NCBI GenBank assembly: GCA_003220335.1
Contig: QHSB01000259.1
Coordinates: forward strand, 1-34,594
Direction of reading: 5' to 3'
Length of the DNA stretch: 34,594 nucleotides
Origin: Candidatus Rokuibacteriota bacterium
Lineage (GTDB): Bacteria > Methylomirabilota > Methylomirabilia > Rokubacteriales > CSP1-6
The notes beneath the pieces are model-generated. The model was given only the letters and a program-made list of their open reading frames with translations. It had not been told where the DNA came from and made no database searches. This document shows positions 1 to 9,951 of the stretch, piece by piece. Numbering within the stretch: the stretch's first letter is position 1; each line of letters begins with the position of its first letter. A program made the translations under genes and the position numbers.

Positions 1-1
1 G

Positions 2-61
2 ACGCTGGTCGGCGAGCGCTATGGTCGCGACAGCTTCCTGGCCGCGCCCGCGCATCCCTAG
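2..61 (+). CDS. C-terminal end of an upstream CDS (partial, product unknown)
   Basis: Frame 2 reads TLVGERYGRDSFLAAPAHP then TAG at 59-61; cut by window edge. Confidence 0.4.
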   Translation, partial: TLVGERYGRDSFLAAPAHP

Positions 62-96
62 GAGAGGACCGGTGAGACATCCTGTGTTAACCCCGA

Positions 97-205
97 GGCG
101 CGCCACGGCTCCGCCGGGGCGCGTCCGAGCGTTGGCCGGGAGAGTCCGAGGGGGGCGTAGCCCCCTTCGCTTGAAGAGGCTGGGGGGCCATATCGGGGCC
201 CCCCA
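97..205 (+). repeat. Structured intergenic repeat, copy A (three consecutive hairpins)
   Basis: H1 97-125 (GCGCGCC-A-CGGC-TCC-GCCG-G-GGCGCG type stem), H2 147-169 (CGAGGGGGGC-GTA-GCCCCCTTCG), H3 182-204 (GGGGGGCC-ATATCGG-GGCCCCCC); H1 and H3 recur at other loci in the window. Confidence 0.75.
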
Positions 206-214
206 CGTCAGCCG

Positions 215-661
215 GTGAGCCGCGAGTACCCCGACTATCCGCGGGTGGGCGTCGGCGCCGTCGTCCTCTCGCGCGGCCGCGTTCTCCTCGTCCGCCGCGG
301 CAAGCCGCCCGGGGAAGGACGCTGGAGCCTGCCCGGCGGTCTCGTGGATCTCGGCGAGACGTCGGTGGACGCCGCGCGCCGCGAGGTGGAGGAGGAGTGC
401 GGCATCACGGTGCGTATCGCCGGCCTCGCGGGCGTGCTCGACCGCGTCACGCGCGATGCCGGGGGACGCGTCCGCTATCATTGGGTGCTGGTGGATTACC
501 TGGCCTTTCCGGAATCGGACGACGACACGATCATCGCCGGCGACGACGCGGCGGAGGTGCGCTGGGTGCCGATCAACGAGGTGGACCGCATGCTCACGAC
601 CGATGGGCTCATGGACATGATCCGCCGCGCCGCCGCGCTGGCGCCCGGAGGTGGCGCGTGA
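215..661 (+). CDS. NUDIX hydrolase
   Basis: NUDIX box GGLVDLGETSVDAARREVEEECGI; GTG start. Confidence 0.93.
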   Translation: MSREYPDYPRVGVGAVVLSRGRVLLVRRGKPPGEGRWSLPGGLVDLGETSVDAARREVEEECGITVRIAGLAGVLDRVTRDAGGRVRYHWVLVDYLAFPESDDDTIIAGDDAAEVRWVPINEVDRMLTTDGLMDMIRRAAALAPGGGA

Positions 662-2145
662 AAGTCGACGTCGTGGAAGGCCCGCTGGAGACGGTCAAGG
701 CTGACGCGGTCGTCGTCGGCGTGTACGCGGAAGAGGGGCGACTGCGCGAGTCGCCCGCCCGCATCGACAAGGCGCTCGGCGGGCAGCTCGCCGAAGTCCT
801 GGAAGCCGAGCGGTTCGCCGGCAAGCCCGCGCACGTCACACACGTGCACACCGGCGGCCGCATTCCCGCGGGCCGGGTGGTGGTCGTCGGTCTCGGCAAG
901 CGCGTCGAGCTGACGCTCGAGACCGTCCGGCGCGCGGCGTCGGCGGGACTGCGGCGCGCGCGCGACCTCGGCGCGAAATCCGTCGCCATCGAGGTGCTGG
1001 GCGACCGGCTGCCCGTGAAGTCCCGCGCCCACGCGACGACGGAGGGCGCGCTGCTCGGCGCGTACACGTTCGACCGCTACAAGCGCGAGAAGGCCGACAA
1101 GCGGGTGGAGTCGCTGAGGCTCGTCGAGCCCGACGGGCGCCGCCGGCGCGAGGCGGCGGACGGCGCGCGCACGGGCGAGGTGTTCGCGGAGGCGACCTGC
1201 TTCGCGCGCGATCTCGTCAACAGCCCGGCCAACGACGTGCACCCGACGTATCTCGCCAAGGTCGCCGCCGAGATCGCCAAGGAGGGCAAGCTCGGCCTCA
1301 AGGTCTTCGACCGCGCGGAGTGCCAGAAGATGGGCATGGGGCTGTTCCTGGGCGTCGCCGCCGGCAGCGAGCAGCCGCCAAAGTTCATCCATCTCTCCTA
1401 CACGCCGTCGGGGCGCAAGCGTCGCCGCGTGGCCGTCATCGGCAAGGGCATCACCTTCGACTCCGGCGGTCTCGACCTCAAGCCGGCGGAGGGGATGCTG
1501 CGCATGAAGGACGACATGTCGGGCGCCGCCGCCGTGCTGGCCATCATGCGGGCGTTGCCCGAGCTGGCGCCGGGGGTGGAGGTGCACGGTCTCATCGCGG
1601 CCACCGAAAACATGCCGTCGGGCTCGGCCATCCGCCCCGGCGACGTGCTGCGCGCGATGAACGGCACCACGATCGAGATCGGCAACACCGATGCCGAGGG
1701 GCGGCTGACGCTGGCCGACGCGCTCTGCTACGCGTGGGAGAAGGTCGATGCCGACGAGGCCGTGGACATGGCCACCCTCACCGGCGCGTGCGTCGTCGCG
1801 CTCGGCCCGCTGTGCTCGGGGCTCTTTGCCAACGACCAGGGCCTCGCCGACCGGCTGCTCGCCGCCGCCGAGAACGCCGGGGAGCGCATGTGGCAACTGC
1901 CGCTCATCGACGAGTACCGCGAGCACCTCAAGAGCGAGGTCGCCGACTTCAACAACGTCGGCCCGCGCGGCGGCGGCGCCATCACCGCCGGGCTCTTCCT
2001 GAAGGAGTTCGCGGGCGACCGGCCGTGGGCGCACCTCGACATCGCGGGCCCCGCCTTCGTCGAGAAGGACACGCCGACGGGCCCCAAGGGCGCCACCGGC
2101 GCCCCCGTGCGCACGATGCTCTGCTACCTGATGTCGCAGGAATGA
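658..2145 (+). CDS. pepA: Leucyl aminopeptidase (M17)
   Basis: KGITFDSGGLDLKPAEGM, NTDAEGRLTLADAL motifs; GTG start at 658 overlaps the NUDIX stop. Confidence 0.95.
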   Translation: MKVDVVEGPLETVKADAVVVGVYAEEGRLRESPARIDKALGGQLAEVLEAERFAGKPAHVTHVHTGGRIPAGRVVVVGLGKRVELTLETVRRAASAGLRRARDLGAKSVAIEVLGDRLPVKSRAHATTEGALLGAYTFDRYKREKADKRVESLRLVEPDGRRRREAADGARTGEVFAEATCFARDLVNSPANDVHPTYLAKVAAEIAKEGKLGLKVFDRAECQKMGMGLFLGVAAGSEQPPKFIHLSYTPSGRKRRRVAVIGKGITFDSGGLDLKPAEGMLRMKDDMSGAAAVLAIMRALPELAPGVEVHGLIAATENMPSGSAIRPGDVLRAMNGTTIEIGNTDAEGRLTLADALCYAWEKVDADEAVDMATLTGACVVALGPLCSGLFANDQGLADRLLAAAENAGERMWQLPLIDEYREHLKSEVADFNNVGPRGGGAITAGLFLKEFAGDRPWAHLDIAGPAFVEKDTPTGPKGATGAPVRTMLCYLMSQE

Positions 2146-3023
2146 CCGGCGGCGTCGACCTGCACACCCACACCACCGCATCGGACGGTACGCTGTCGCC
2201 GAGCGAGTTGGTGCGCGCGGCGGCGCGGCGCGGCGTGCGCGTGCTCGCGGTGACCGACCACGACTCCACCGACGGCCTGCGCGACGCGCTCGCGGAGGCG
2301 GAGCAACACCGGCCGCTGACCATCGTACCGGGCCTCGAGATCAACTGCGACGTGCCCGGCGCCGAGGTCCATGTCCTCGGCTACCTGGTCGATCACGAGG
2401 CGGCGTGGTTCCAGGACTTCCTGCGCGAGCAGCGCGCCGAGCGCGTGGCGCGCGTGCACCGCATCGCCGCGCGGCTGGCCGAGCTGGGATTGCCCATCGA
2501 TCCCGCCGAGGTCTTCGCCATCGTGAAGGAGGGCGCGGCGGGCCGCCCGCACGTGGCGCAGGTGATGGTGCAGCGCGGCTACGTGAAATCCGTGCGCGAG
2601 GCGTTCGACCGGTACCTGCACGTCAACGGCCCGGCCAACGTCCCTCGCAAGCGGCTCACGCCGGCCGAGGCGGTGCGCATCATCCGCCGTGCGCGCGGTG
2701 TGCCGGTCTTCGCGCATCCGGGACTCGCGGATCGCGACGCGCTGATTCCCGAGCTGGTCGAGGCCGGCCTCATGGGGATCGAGGCGATCTACGCCGAGCA
2801 CTCCGCGGCGCAGACGGCGCATTATCAGGACCTCTGCCGCCGGCACGGCCTCATCGCCACCGGCGGCTCCGATTATCACGGCGAGCGCAGCGGCCGCACC
2901 AACCCGCTCGGTCATCCGCCGGTGCCCATGAGCGTGTACGTCGAATTGAAAGACGCCGCGCAGCGAGCGCGCGAGCACGAGCCCCCACCCGCGCCGGAGC
3001 GCACGGAGCCGGGACGTGCCTAG
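2142..3023 (+). CDS. PHP domain metal-dependent phosphoesterase
   Basis: DLHTHTTASDGTLSPSELV, TDHDSTDG, FAHPG, GGSDYHG; ATGA overlap with pepA. Confidence 0.92.
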   Translation: MTGGVDLHTHTTASDGTLSPSELVRAAARRGVRVLAVTDHDSTDGLRDALAEAEQHRPLTIVPGLEINCDVPGAEVHVLGYLVDHEAAWFQDFLREQRAERVARVHRIAARLAELGLPIDPAEVFAIVKEGAAGRPHVAQVMVQRGYVKSVREAFDRYLHVNGPANVPRKRLTPAEAVRIIRRARGVPVFAHPGLADRDALIPELVEAGLMGIEAIYAEHSAAQTAHYQDLCRRHGLIATGGSDYHGERSGRTNPLGHPPVPMSVYVELKDAAQRAREHEPPPAPERTEPGRA

Positions 3024-3405
3024 CAACATTCAAATATTCGGCTTCCACGACTGCCCGGACACGCGCAAGGCGCTGCGCTTCTTCGCCGAGCGCCGCATCG
3101 CCGTGCACTTCGTCGACCTGAGCGAGCGCCCCGCCTCGAAGGGCGAGCTGAAGCGATTCGCCGACCGCTTCGGCCCGGCCGCCGTCGTCGACAAAGGGGG
3201 CGCCACCTACAAGGCGATGGGGCTGCGCGTCGCGCTGGACTCGCCTCAGCGTCTGCTCGAGCGCGCGCTGGCGGAGCCGCGGCTGCTGCGCACGCCGCTC
3301 GTCCGCAATGGCGGCAAGGTCACGGTCGGACACACGCCCGACGAGTGGCAGGCCTGGGTCGAGGCCGACAAGAAGCCCCCCTCGGCGGGGGCCAAGCCGG
3401 CGTAG
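3016..3405 (+). CDS. ArsC/Spx-family thioredoxin-fold protein
   Basis: IFGFHDCPDTRKALRFFAERRIAVHFVDL; single N-terminal Cys; TPLVRNGGKVTVG. Confidence 0.8.
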   Translation: MPSNIQIFGFHDCPDTRKALRFFAERRIAVHFVDLSERPASKGELKRFADRFGPAAVVDKGGATYKAMGLRVALDSPQRLLERALAEPRLLRTPLVRNGGKVTVGHTPDEWQAWVEADKKPPSAGAKPA

Positions 3406-4598
3406 TGCAGGCCCTCGACGGTCTCACCGTGCTGGATTGCGCCACCTTCGTGGCGGCGCCCTTCTGCTGCACCCTGCTCGGCGAGTTCGGCGCCACCGTG
3501 ATCAAGGTCGAGCAGCCGGGCCTCGGCGACGACTTGCGGCGCCTCGGCCGTCGCGCGGCGAGCGGACAGCCGGACTGGTGGCTCGTCGAGTCGCGCAATA
3601 AGAAAGCGATCACGTGCAACCTGCGCGCGGCGGAGGGGCAGGCGCTGCTCAAGCGCCTCGCCGTGTCGGCCGACGTGCTCGCCGAGAACTTCCGTCCGGG
3701 GACGATGGAGCGCTGGGGTCTCGGCTGGGAGGATCTGCGCGCGGTGAATCCCGGTCTCGTCATGGTCCGCATCTCGGCGTTCGGCCAGACGGGCCCCGCG
3801 CGCGAGCGGCCGGGGTTCGGCCGCATCGCCGCCGCCGTCAGCGGCGCGTCCTACCTCTCGGGGTACCCGGATCGTCCGCCCGTGAGCCCGGGCACGCCGA
3901 CCATCCCCGACTACCTCGCCGGCGCGTTCGGCGCGTTCGGCGCGCTGGCCGCGCTGCGCCACCGCGAGCGGACGGGCGAGGGACAGGTGGTGGACATCGG
4001 CCTCTACGAGCCGATGCTGAGGATGCTCGACGAGCTGATTCCCGTCTACGGCGCCACCGGATACGTGCGCGAGCGGATCGGTTCCGCCACCGAATACGTC
4101 GTGCCCCACAACCACTACCCGACGCGCGATCGCGGCTGGATCGCCATCGCGTGCACCAACGACCGCATGTTCGAGCGTCTCGCCGTGAAGGCCATGGGCC
4201 AGCCGCCGCTGGTGTCCGAGTTCCCGACCATGGCCGCCCGCCTCGCGCGGCGCGACGAGGTGGACGCGGCGGTGGCGCGCTGGGTGGCGGCCCTCGATGC
4301 GACCGAGGCGCTGGCGCGGCTGGACGCCGCCGAGGTGCCGTGCTCGCGGGTCGCGAGCGTGCGCGACATTTTCGACGACGCGCAGGTGCGCGCGCGCGGC
4401 AACATCCTCGAGCGGCCGAGCCCGCTCGGCGGGTTGCTCCAGATGGTGGGCGTGGTGCCGCGCCTGTCGGCCACGCCGGGCGAGGTGCGTCACGCCGGAC
4501 CGCTCGAGATCGGCGCCGACAACGAGGAGATCTACTGCGGCCGGCTCGGGCTCAGCCGCGACGAGCTCGCCGCCCTGCGCGCGAAGAACGTCGTATAG
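3405..4598 (+). CDS. CaiB/BaiF family (class III) CoA-transferase
   Basis: LDCATFVAAPFCCTLLGEFGATVIKVEQPGLGDDLR; NKKAITCNLR; ADVLAENFRPGTMERWGLG; GTG start at 3405. Confidence 0.93.
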   Translation: MQALDGLTVLDCATFVAAPFCCTLLGEFGATVIKVEQPGLGDDLRRLGRRAASGQPDWWLVESRNKKAITCNLRAAEGQALLKRLAVSADVLAENFRPGTMERWGLGWEDLRAVNPGLVMVRISAFGQTGPARERPGFGRIAAAVSGASYLSGYPDRPPVSPGTPTIPDYLAGAFGAFGALAALRHRERTGEGQVVDIGLYEPMLRMLDELIPVYGATGYVRERIGSATEYVVPHNHYPTRDRGWIAIACTNDRMFERLAVKAMGQPPLVSEFPTMAARLARRDEVDAAVARWVAALDATEALARLDAAEVPCSRVASVRDIFDDAQVRARGNILERPSPLGGLLQMVGVVPRLSATPGEVRHAGPLEIGADNEEIYCGRLGLSRDELAALRAKNVV

Positions 4599-4601
4599 CT
4601 G

Positions 4602-4747
4602 CGGCGCCTTCCACGCGGTCCCGCCGCGAGCGTCCAGGAGCACCATGCGCGGCTCGCCGTCGCGCATGAGACCCAGCCCGACACCGGCGCGGCCCATCGC
4701 GTCATAGACGCTGACGCCGGGCGCGCCGCGGCCGAGCGTCACGAAGC
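4602..4747 (-). pseudogene. Possible remnant of a small protein carrying xYDxxGxxRAGLGxxxDGxP-type repeats
   Basis: Minus strand reads SFVTLGRGAPGVSVYDAMGRAGVGLGLMRDGEPRMVLLDARGGTAWKAP, no stop after the usual WKAP-type end, no clear start. Confidence 0.4.
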
Positions 4748-4748
4748 T

Positions 4749-4806
4749 TCCCAAAACCCCCCAGCCCCCCAACGCTCGGGGCGCCCCGGCGGAGCCGTGG
4801 CACCCC
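4749..4806 (-). repeat. Structured intergenic repeat, copy C (minus orientation)
   Basis: Minus strand GGGGTGCC-A-CGGC-TCC-GCCG-G-GGCGCCCC hairpin (4778-4806) followed by GAGCGTTGGGGGGCTGGGGGGTTTTGGG; shares GCCACGGCTCCGCCGGGGCG and CGAGCGTTGG with copy A. Confidence 0.7.
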
Positions 4807-4882
4807 TCGATAACCCGACAGGCTCTTGGCAGGGGCGGCGCGAGGCTCCGAGCGTTGCTGTCGGGCGGCGCGCGCCGTAGCC

Positions 4883-5719
4883 TCACGCGCAGTAGGCGGG
4901 AAAGACGCGGCGGACGACGTCGGGCGGATTGAGCGCGAGCAGGCCGGTGACGAGCCGCCGGGCGGCGCCACGGACCGCGACGAACGTGATGGCCGCCCTC
5001 GCCAGGGGGCGCCCGGCCTCGTCGTGCGCGCTGACGTGCGTCTGCCAGTAGCGCGTGTCGCCGGCGCGCGGCGCCGTGGCCGCGCGCTCGCCGGCGACGA
5101 GCACGCGGCCTGCTGCGGGCGCGTCGCCGTGCAGGTCGACCACCAGCTCCGTCGTCATGCCCGCCTCGCCGCTGGCCAGCGCACCCAGCCAGAAGGCGGT
5201 CTCGTCGAGCAGCGACGTGAGGGCGGCGGACGCGAGCCGGCCGTCGGCGGCGCGGAAGCCGGGCCGCGGTGTCCAGGCGCCGCCGACGGCGCGCGCGTCG
5301 AAGGACAGGCGCGCGCCGAGGCCGAGCACGTTGTCGACGCCGCAGGCGAAGCAGGTGCGCGAGACGGGCAGCGGCGCGGCATCGATGCGGGGCGCGCCGA
5401 CCGACGCGGCCGGGGAATCGGCGCCGGCGACCCGGCCGTCGACGAGCACCGCGCCGGCGCCGTCTGCCACGCGGCACGCGAGCCCGTCCGGCTCGCGCGT
5501 GAGCGAGAGCGAGAGCGGCACACCGAGCGGCACGCGGCGATGGTAATGGCCGCGCAGCGTGCGCGGTCCGGGCCGCGCCGCGAGGACGTCGAAGAGGGCG
5601 AGGACCGAGCCGCCGTGCGCGGCGTCGGGCAGGCCCTGGAACGCGGGGTCGAGGGTGAGCGTCAGGTCGTCGCCGGCGCCGGCGACGGCGGCGCGCAGCG
5701 TGGCGTCGATGGTCGTCAT
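4883..5719 (-). CDS. Hotdog-fold thioesterase-like protein
   Basis: FQGLPDAAHGGSVLALFDVLAA and second half FRAADGRLASAALTSLLDETAFWLG; ATG at 5719. Confidence 0.7.
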   Translation of the reverse strand: MTTIDATLRAAVAGAGDDLTLTLDPAFQGLPDAAHGGSVLALFDVLAARPGPRTLRGHYHRRVPLGVPLSLSLTREPDGLACRVADGAGAVLVDGRVAGADSPAASVGAPRIDAAPLPVSRTCFACGVDNVLGLGARLSFDARAVGGAWTPRPGFRAADGRLASAALTSLLDETAFWLGALASGEAGMTTELVVDLHGDAPAAGRVLVAGERAATAPRAGDTRYWQTHVSAHDEAGRPLARAAITFVAVRGAARRLVTGLLALNPPDVVRRVFPAYCA

Positions 5720-5732
5720 GCGATAATCGGGC

Positions 5733-6917
5733 GTGCCGTCGCCGATACTCGCACACAACGCCTTCGTGCGGGCGACGCTCACCAACTTCTTCTTCAGCCT
5801 CAGCCTGAACGGGTACGTCCTGCTGCCGCTGCACGTTCACGCGCTCGGCGGCACCGACGTGGCCATCGGCCTCGTGATGGGCGTCTACAGCGCCGTCGGC
5901 ATCGTGTGCCAGCCGCTGGTGGGCCCGTGGGTGGACGCGCTCGGGCGCCGGCTCTTCATGGTGAGCGGCACCGCGCTCGTGCTGGGGGCCTCGCTGCTGC
6001 CGATCGCGTTCGACTCGATCGGCGTCTTCGCGCTCGTGCGGGCGCTGCACGGCGTGGGCTTCTCCGTGTACTTCGTCGCGATGTTCTCGTACGTCGTGGA
6101 CCTCGTGCCGGCCGCGCAGCGCGGCTGGGCGCTCGGCATCTTCGGTGTCTCCGGCTTCGTGGCGACGGCGGTGGCGCCGCTGCTCGGCGAGTGGATCGTC
6201 CGCCAGGCGAGCTTCCGGATGCTCTTCGTGATCTCGGCGCTGCTGGGGACGGTGCCACTGGCCCTCGTCCTGCGCCTCGGCGGATCTCGGCCCGCGGTGG
6301 CCACGGCGCCCGCACCGGGCTGGGCGCGCGCCGGGCTCGAGGACGTGCTGCAGCGCCACATGGTGGTGAGCCTCTTCTTCGGTCTCGGCTCCGGAACGAT
6401 CTTCGCCTTCCTGCCGACGTTCGCCCAGAGCCTCGCCGTCGCCACGCTCTCGCTCTTCTACACGGCCTACGCGGGCGCCGCCATCGCCGTGCGCGTCTTC
6501 GGCGGGCGGCTCATCGACACGCGCGGCCGCCGCGCGGTCATCGTGCCCTCGATGTTCCTGCAGGCGAGCGCGCCCGCGCTGCTCGCGATCATGGGCATCC
6601 TGGTCACGCGCACGAGCACCGCGCCGGTGGTGCCGGTGCTGTTCCTGGCCGGCCTGCTCTCCGGGGGCGCCCACGGCTTCCTCTATCCCGGCCTCGCCGC
6701 GCTGGTGACCGACCTCGCGCGGCCTGCGCGGCGGGCGACCGCCGTCGGCGTCTTCAGCGCCATGTTCCTGGTCGGCCAGGCGGCGGGTGCCTTCCTCTTC
6801 GGCTGGGTGGCGCACACCCTGGGCTATGCCTCGATGTGGACGATCCTCGCCTTCTCGCTGCTGGCGGGCGCGGCCCTGTCCATGGGACTGGCGCGCCCGG
6901 CGCCCGCCGCCGCCTGA
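5733..6917 (+). CDS. MFS transporter
   Basis: About 12 hydrophobic segments; GPWVDALGRRLFM and GGRLIDTRGRRAVI loop motifs. Confidence 0.9.
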   Translation: MPSPILAHNAFVRATLTNFFFSLSLNGYVLLPLHVHALGGTDVAIGLVMGVYSAVGIVCQPLVGPWVDALGRRLFMVSGTALVLGASLLPIAFDSIGVFALVRALHGVGFSVYFVAMFSYVVDLVPAAQRGWALGIFGVSGFVATAVAPLLGEWIVRQASFRMLFVISALLGTVPLALVLRLGGSRPAVATAPAPGWARAGLEDVLQRHMVVSLFFGLGSGTIFAFLPTFAQSLAVATLSLFYTAYAGAAIAVRVFGGRLIDTRGRRAVIVPSMFLQASAPALLAIMGILVTRTSTAPVVPVLFLAGLLSGGAHGFLYPGLAALVTDLARPARRATAVGVFSAMFLVGQAAGAFLFGWVAHTLGYASMWTILAFSLLAGAALSMGLARPAPAAA

Positions 6918-6943
6918 GCGGGCCCGGCGTATACTGACGCTCG

Positions 6944-7885
6944 ATGTCCAAGCTCGAAGCCGACGACCTCCGCTGGGCCCTGCAGCGCCGGATCGAGGAC
7001 GTCTTCGCGAAGCTCGGCGAGAAGTTCGGCGACCTCACGGGTCGTGTCGAGACCGACATCAAGCCGAGCGTCTCGTTCGACGACATCGGCGGGCTGGCGC
7101 ACGCGAAGACGATGGTGCGCGGCTTCGCGCACGCGCTCACCAGCCCCGAGCTCTATCAGCAGTGGGGGATCAGGCCGCCCAAGGGCGTGCTGCTGTACGG
7201 GCCGCCGGGCACCGGGAAATCGAAGCTGGCGCGCGCGCTGGCGACCTCGGCGGGGGCGATCTTCTACCACGTCAAGCTCTTCAACCTGACCTCCAAGTTC
7301 GGCGCCAACACCGGCGAGCTGCTGCAGGAGATCCTGAGGATCGCGATGGGCGAGGGGAAGGCCGTCCTCTTCCTCGACGAGACCGAGGCCCTGTCCCTCG
7401 AGCACCTGCTGCCGCCGCCGCAGGCCCGCGAGGCGAGCGCGCGGCTCGTGGCCACGCTGTGCGAGCGGCTGGACGGCGTGCCCGAGACCGCGCGCATCCT
7501 CGTCATCGCGTCCACCAGCCGCACGGACGCCGTGGACGCCGCGCTGGTGACGCCCGGGCGCCTCGACCACCTGGTGGAGGTCGCGCTGCCGGACGCCGAC
7601 GAGCAGCGTGAGATCCTCGAGCTGCTCAAGACGCGCATGGAGCGCACGGCCGACCGCGCCCTCTTCGAGCCCGTCGACTACCGCAAGGTGCTGCCGATGA
7701 TGGGCGGCATGAGCGGCGCCGACATCACCGAGATCCTGAGCCGCGCGCTCGAGGAGAAGGTGCACGAGGCGGCCGAGGGCGGTCAGGCCTCGCGGGTCAG
7801 CACGCAGGATCTGCTGGAGGCCATCGACCGCTACAAGCGCGTGCGCAGCGTGGTCGAGAAGATCCGCTACGGCCAGTACCTGTGA
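6944..7885 (+). CDS. AAA+ ATPase (Cdc48/proteasomal-ATPase-like core)
   Basis: DDIGGLAHAK, Walker A GPPGTGKSK, Walker B AVLFLDETEAL, GRLDHLVEVALPD, MSGADITEIL. Confidence 0.9.
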   Translation: MSKLEADDLRWALQRRIEDVFAKLGEKFGDLTGRVETDIKPSVSFDDIGGLAHAKTMVRGFAHALTSPELYQQWGIRPPKGVLLYGPPGTGKSKLARALATSAGAIFYHVKLFNLTSKFGANTGELLQEILRIAMGEGKAVLFLDETEALSLEHLLPPPQAREASARLVATLCERLDGVPETARILVIASTSRTDAVDAALVTPGRLDHLVEVALPDADEQREILELLKTRMERTADRALFEPVDYRKVLPMMGGMSGADITEILSRALEEKVHEAAEGGQASRVSTQDLLEAIDRYKRVRSVVEKIRYGQYL

Positions 7886-8301
7886 TCGCCACCACGCCCA
7901 TCCGCGTGCGCTACGCCGAGACCGACTGCATGAAGGTCGTCTACTACGCGAACTACCTGACCTACTTCGAGGTGGCGCGCGTCGAGTTCCTGCGCCAGCA
8001 GGGCCACGCGATGTCGGACGTCGACCAGAAGGTCCACATGCCGGTGGTCGAGGCCGTCGTGCGCTACCACAAGCCGGCGCTCCTCGACGATCTGCTCCAG
8101 GCGCGCTGCTGGATCGCCGAGCGCAAGCGTGCCTCTTTCCGCTTCGGCTACGAGCTGGTGCGAGACCGCGACGAGCGCGTGGCCAGCGGCTCGACCCTGC
8201 ACGCGTGCTGGGACCCGGCGACGTCCAAGATGATCGCCGTTCCCGACTGGCTGGCCGCCATCATGCCGGTCCCTTCGCCGCCGTTGCCTCCGGCGGTATA
8301 A
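7882..8301 (+). CDS. YbgC/4HBT-family acyl-CoA thioesterase
   Basis: IRVRYAETDCMKVVYYANYLTYFEVARVEFLRQQG; ATGA-type overlap with AAA gene. Confidence 0.92.
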   Translation: MIATTPIRVRYAETDCMKVVYYANYLTYFEVARVEFLRQQGHAMSDVDQKVHMPVVEAVVRYHKPALLDDLLQARCWIAERKRASFRFGYELVRDRDERVASGSTLHACWDPATSKMIAVPDWLAAIMPVPSPPLPPAV

Positions 8302-8316
8302 TTCGAAGTCGGTCGG

Positions 8317-9275
<959 letters not shown>

Positions 9276-9279
<4 letters not shown>

Positions 9280-9947
9280 GGATCTGGCCGATCTTCAAGA
9301 AGGAGATGCGGCTCTACTTCACCTCGCCGGTGGCGTGGGTGATCATGGCCGTCTTCCTGTTCATCGCCGGCTATTTCTTCTATTCGATCTTCAGCTACTA
9401 CGCGCGCGTGTCGATGCAGTCGGCCATGAACCCGATGGGCGGCGGCCTGAACGAGCGGCGCAGCGGCACCATCGAGCTGCTGCTGACCTATCCCGTGCGC
9501 GACGGGGCCGTGCTGCTCGCCAAGTTCCTGGCCGCCTTCACCCTCTACGTGCTGATGATCGCGCTCACGCTGCTCTACCCGGCCATCATCTGGTACTTCG
9601 CGCCGCTCGAGTGGGGGCCGATCCTCACCGGCTACGCGGGCTTGCTGCTCATGGGCGCAACCTTCATCGCCGTGGGCGTGTTCGCCTCGTCGCTCACCGA
9701 GAACCAGATCGTGGCCGCGCTGGTGAGCTTCCTCATCCTCCTGATGTTCTGGGTGGTGGGCTGGTCGGCCGACTTCGCGGACCCCGCGCTGGCGCGGGTG
9801 CTCCAGCACCTCTCGCTGACCGAGCACAACGAGAGCTTCGCCAAGGGCGTGTTCGAGACGAAGGACGTCATCTTCTACGTGAACTTCACGCTGGTCGCGC
9901 TGTTCCTGGCGCTGCGCTCCCTCGAGGCGCGCCGGTGGAAGGGGTAG
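9276..9947 (+). CDS. ABC-2 type permease (GldF-like)
   Basis: IWPIFKKEMRLYFTSPVAWVIMAVFLFIAGYFF; NERRSGTIELLLTYPVRDGAVLLAKFLAA. Confidence 0.9.
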
Positions 9948-9951
9948 GCGG

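Noticed and set aside
182-204. GGGGGGCC/GGCCCCCC hairpin as a simple intrinsic terminator
   Set aside because: No U-tract follows (next bases are ACGTCAG), so a classic rho-independent terminator is not supported, though a non-canonical role remains possible
496-2181. 561-aa minus-strand ORF antisense to pepA
   Set aside because: Fully antisense to pepA, no recognisable motif, GC-rich shadow ORF
3246-6815. 1189-aa minus-strand ORF
   Set aside because: Antisense to well-supported genes, low-complexity Arg/Ala/His/Gly composition typical of GC-rich artefact frames. Only short segments (thioesterase region is another frame; the WKAP remnant) look real
4826-6937. 703-aa plus-strand ORF
   Set aside because: Overlaps the thioesterase (antisense) and MFS gene (alternate frame); composition typical of shadow frame
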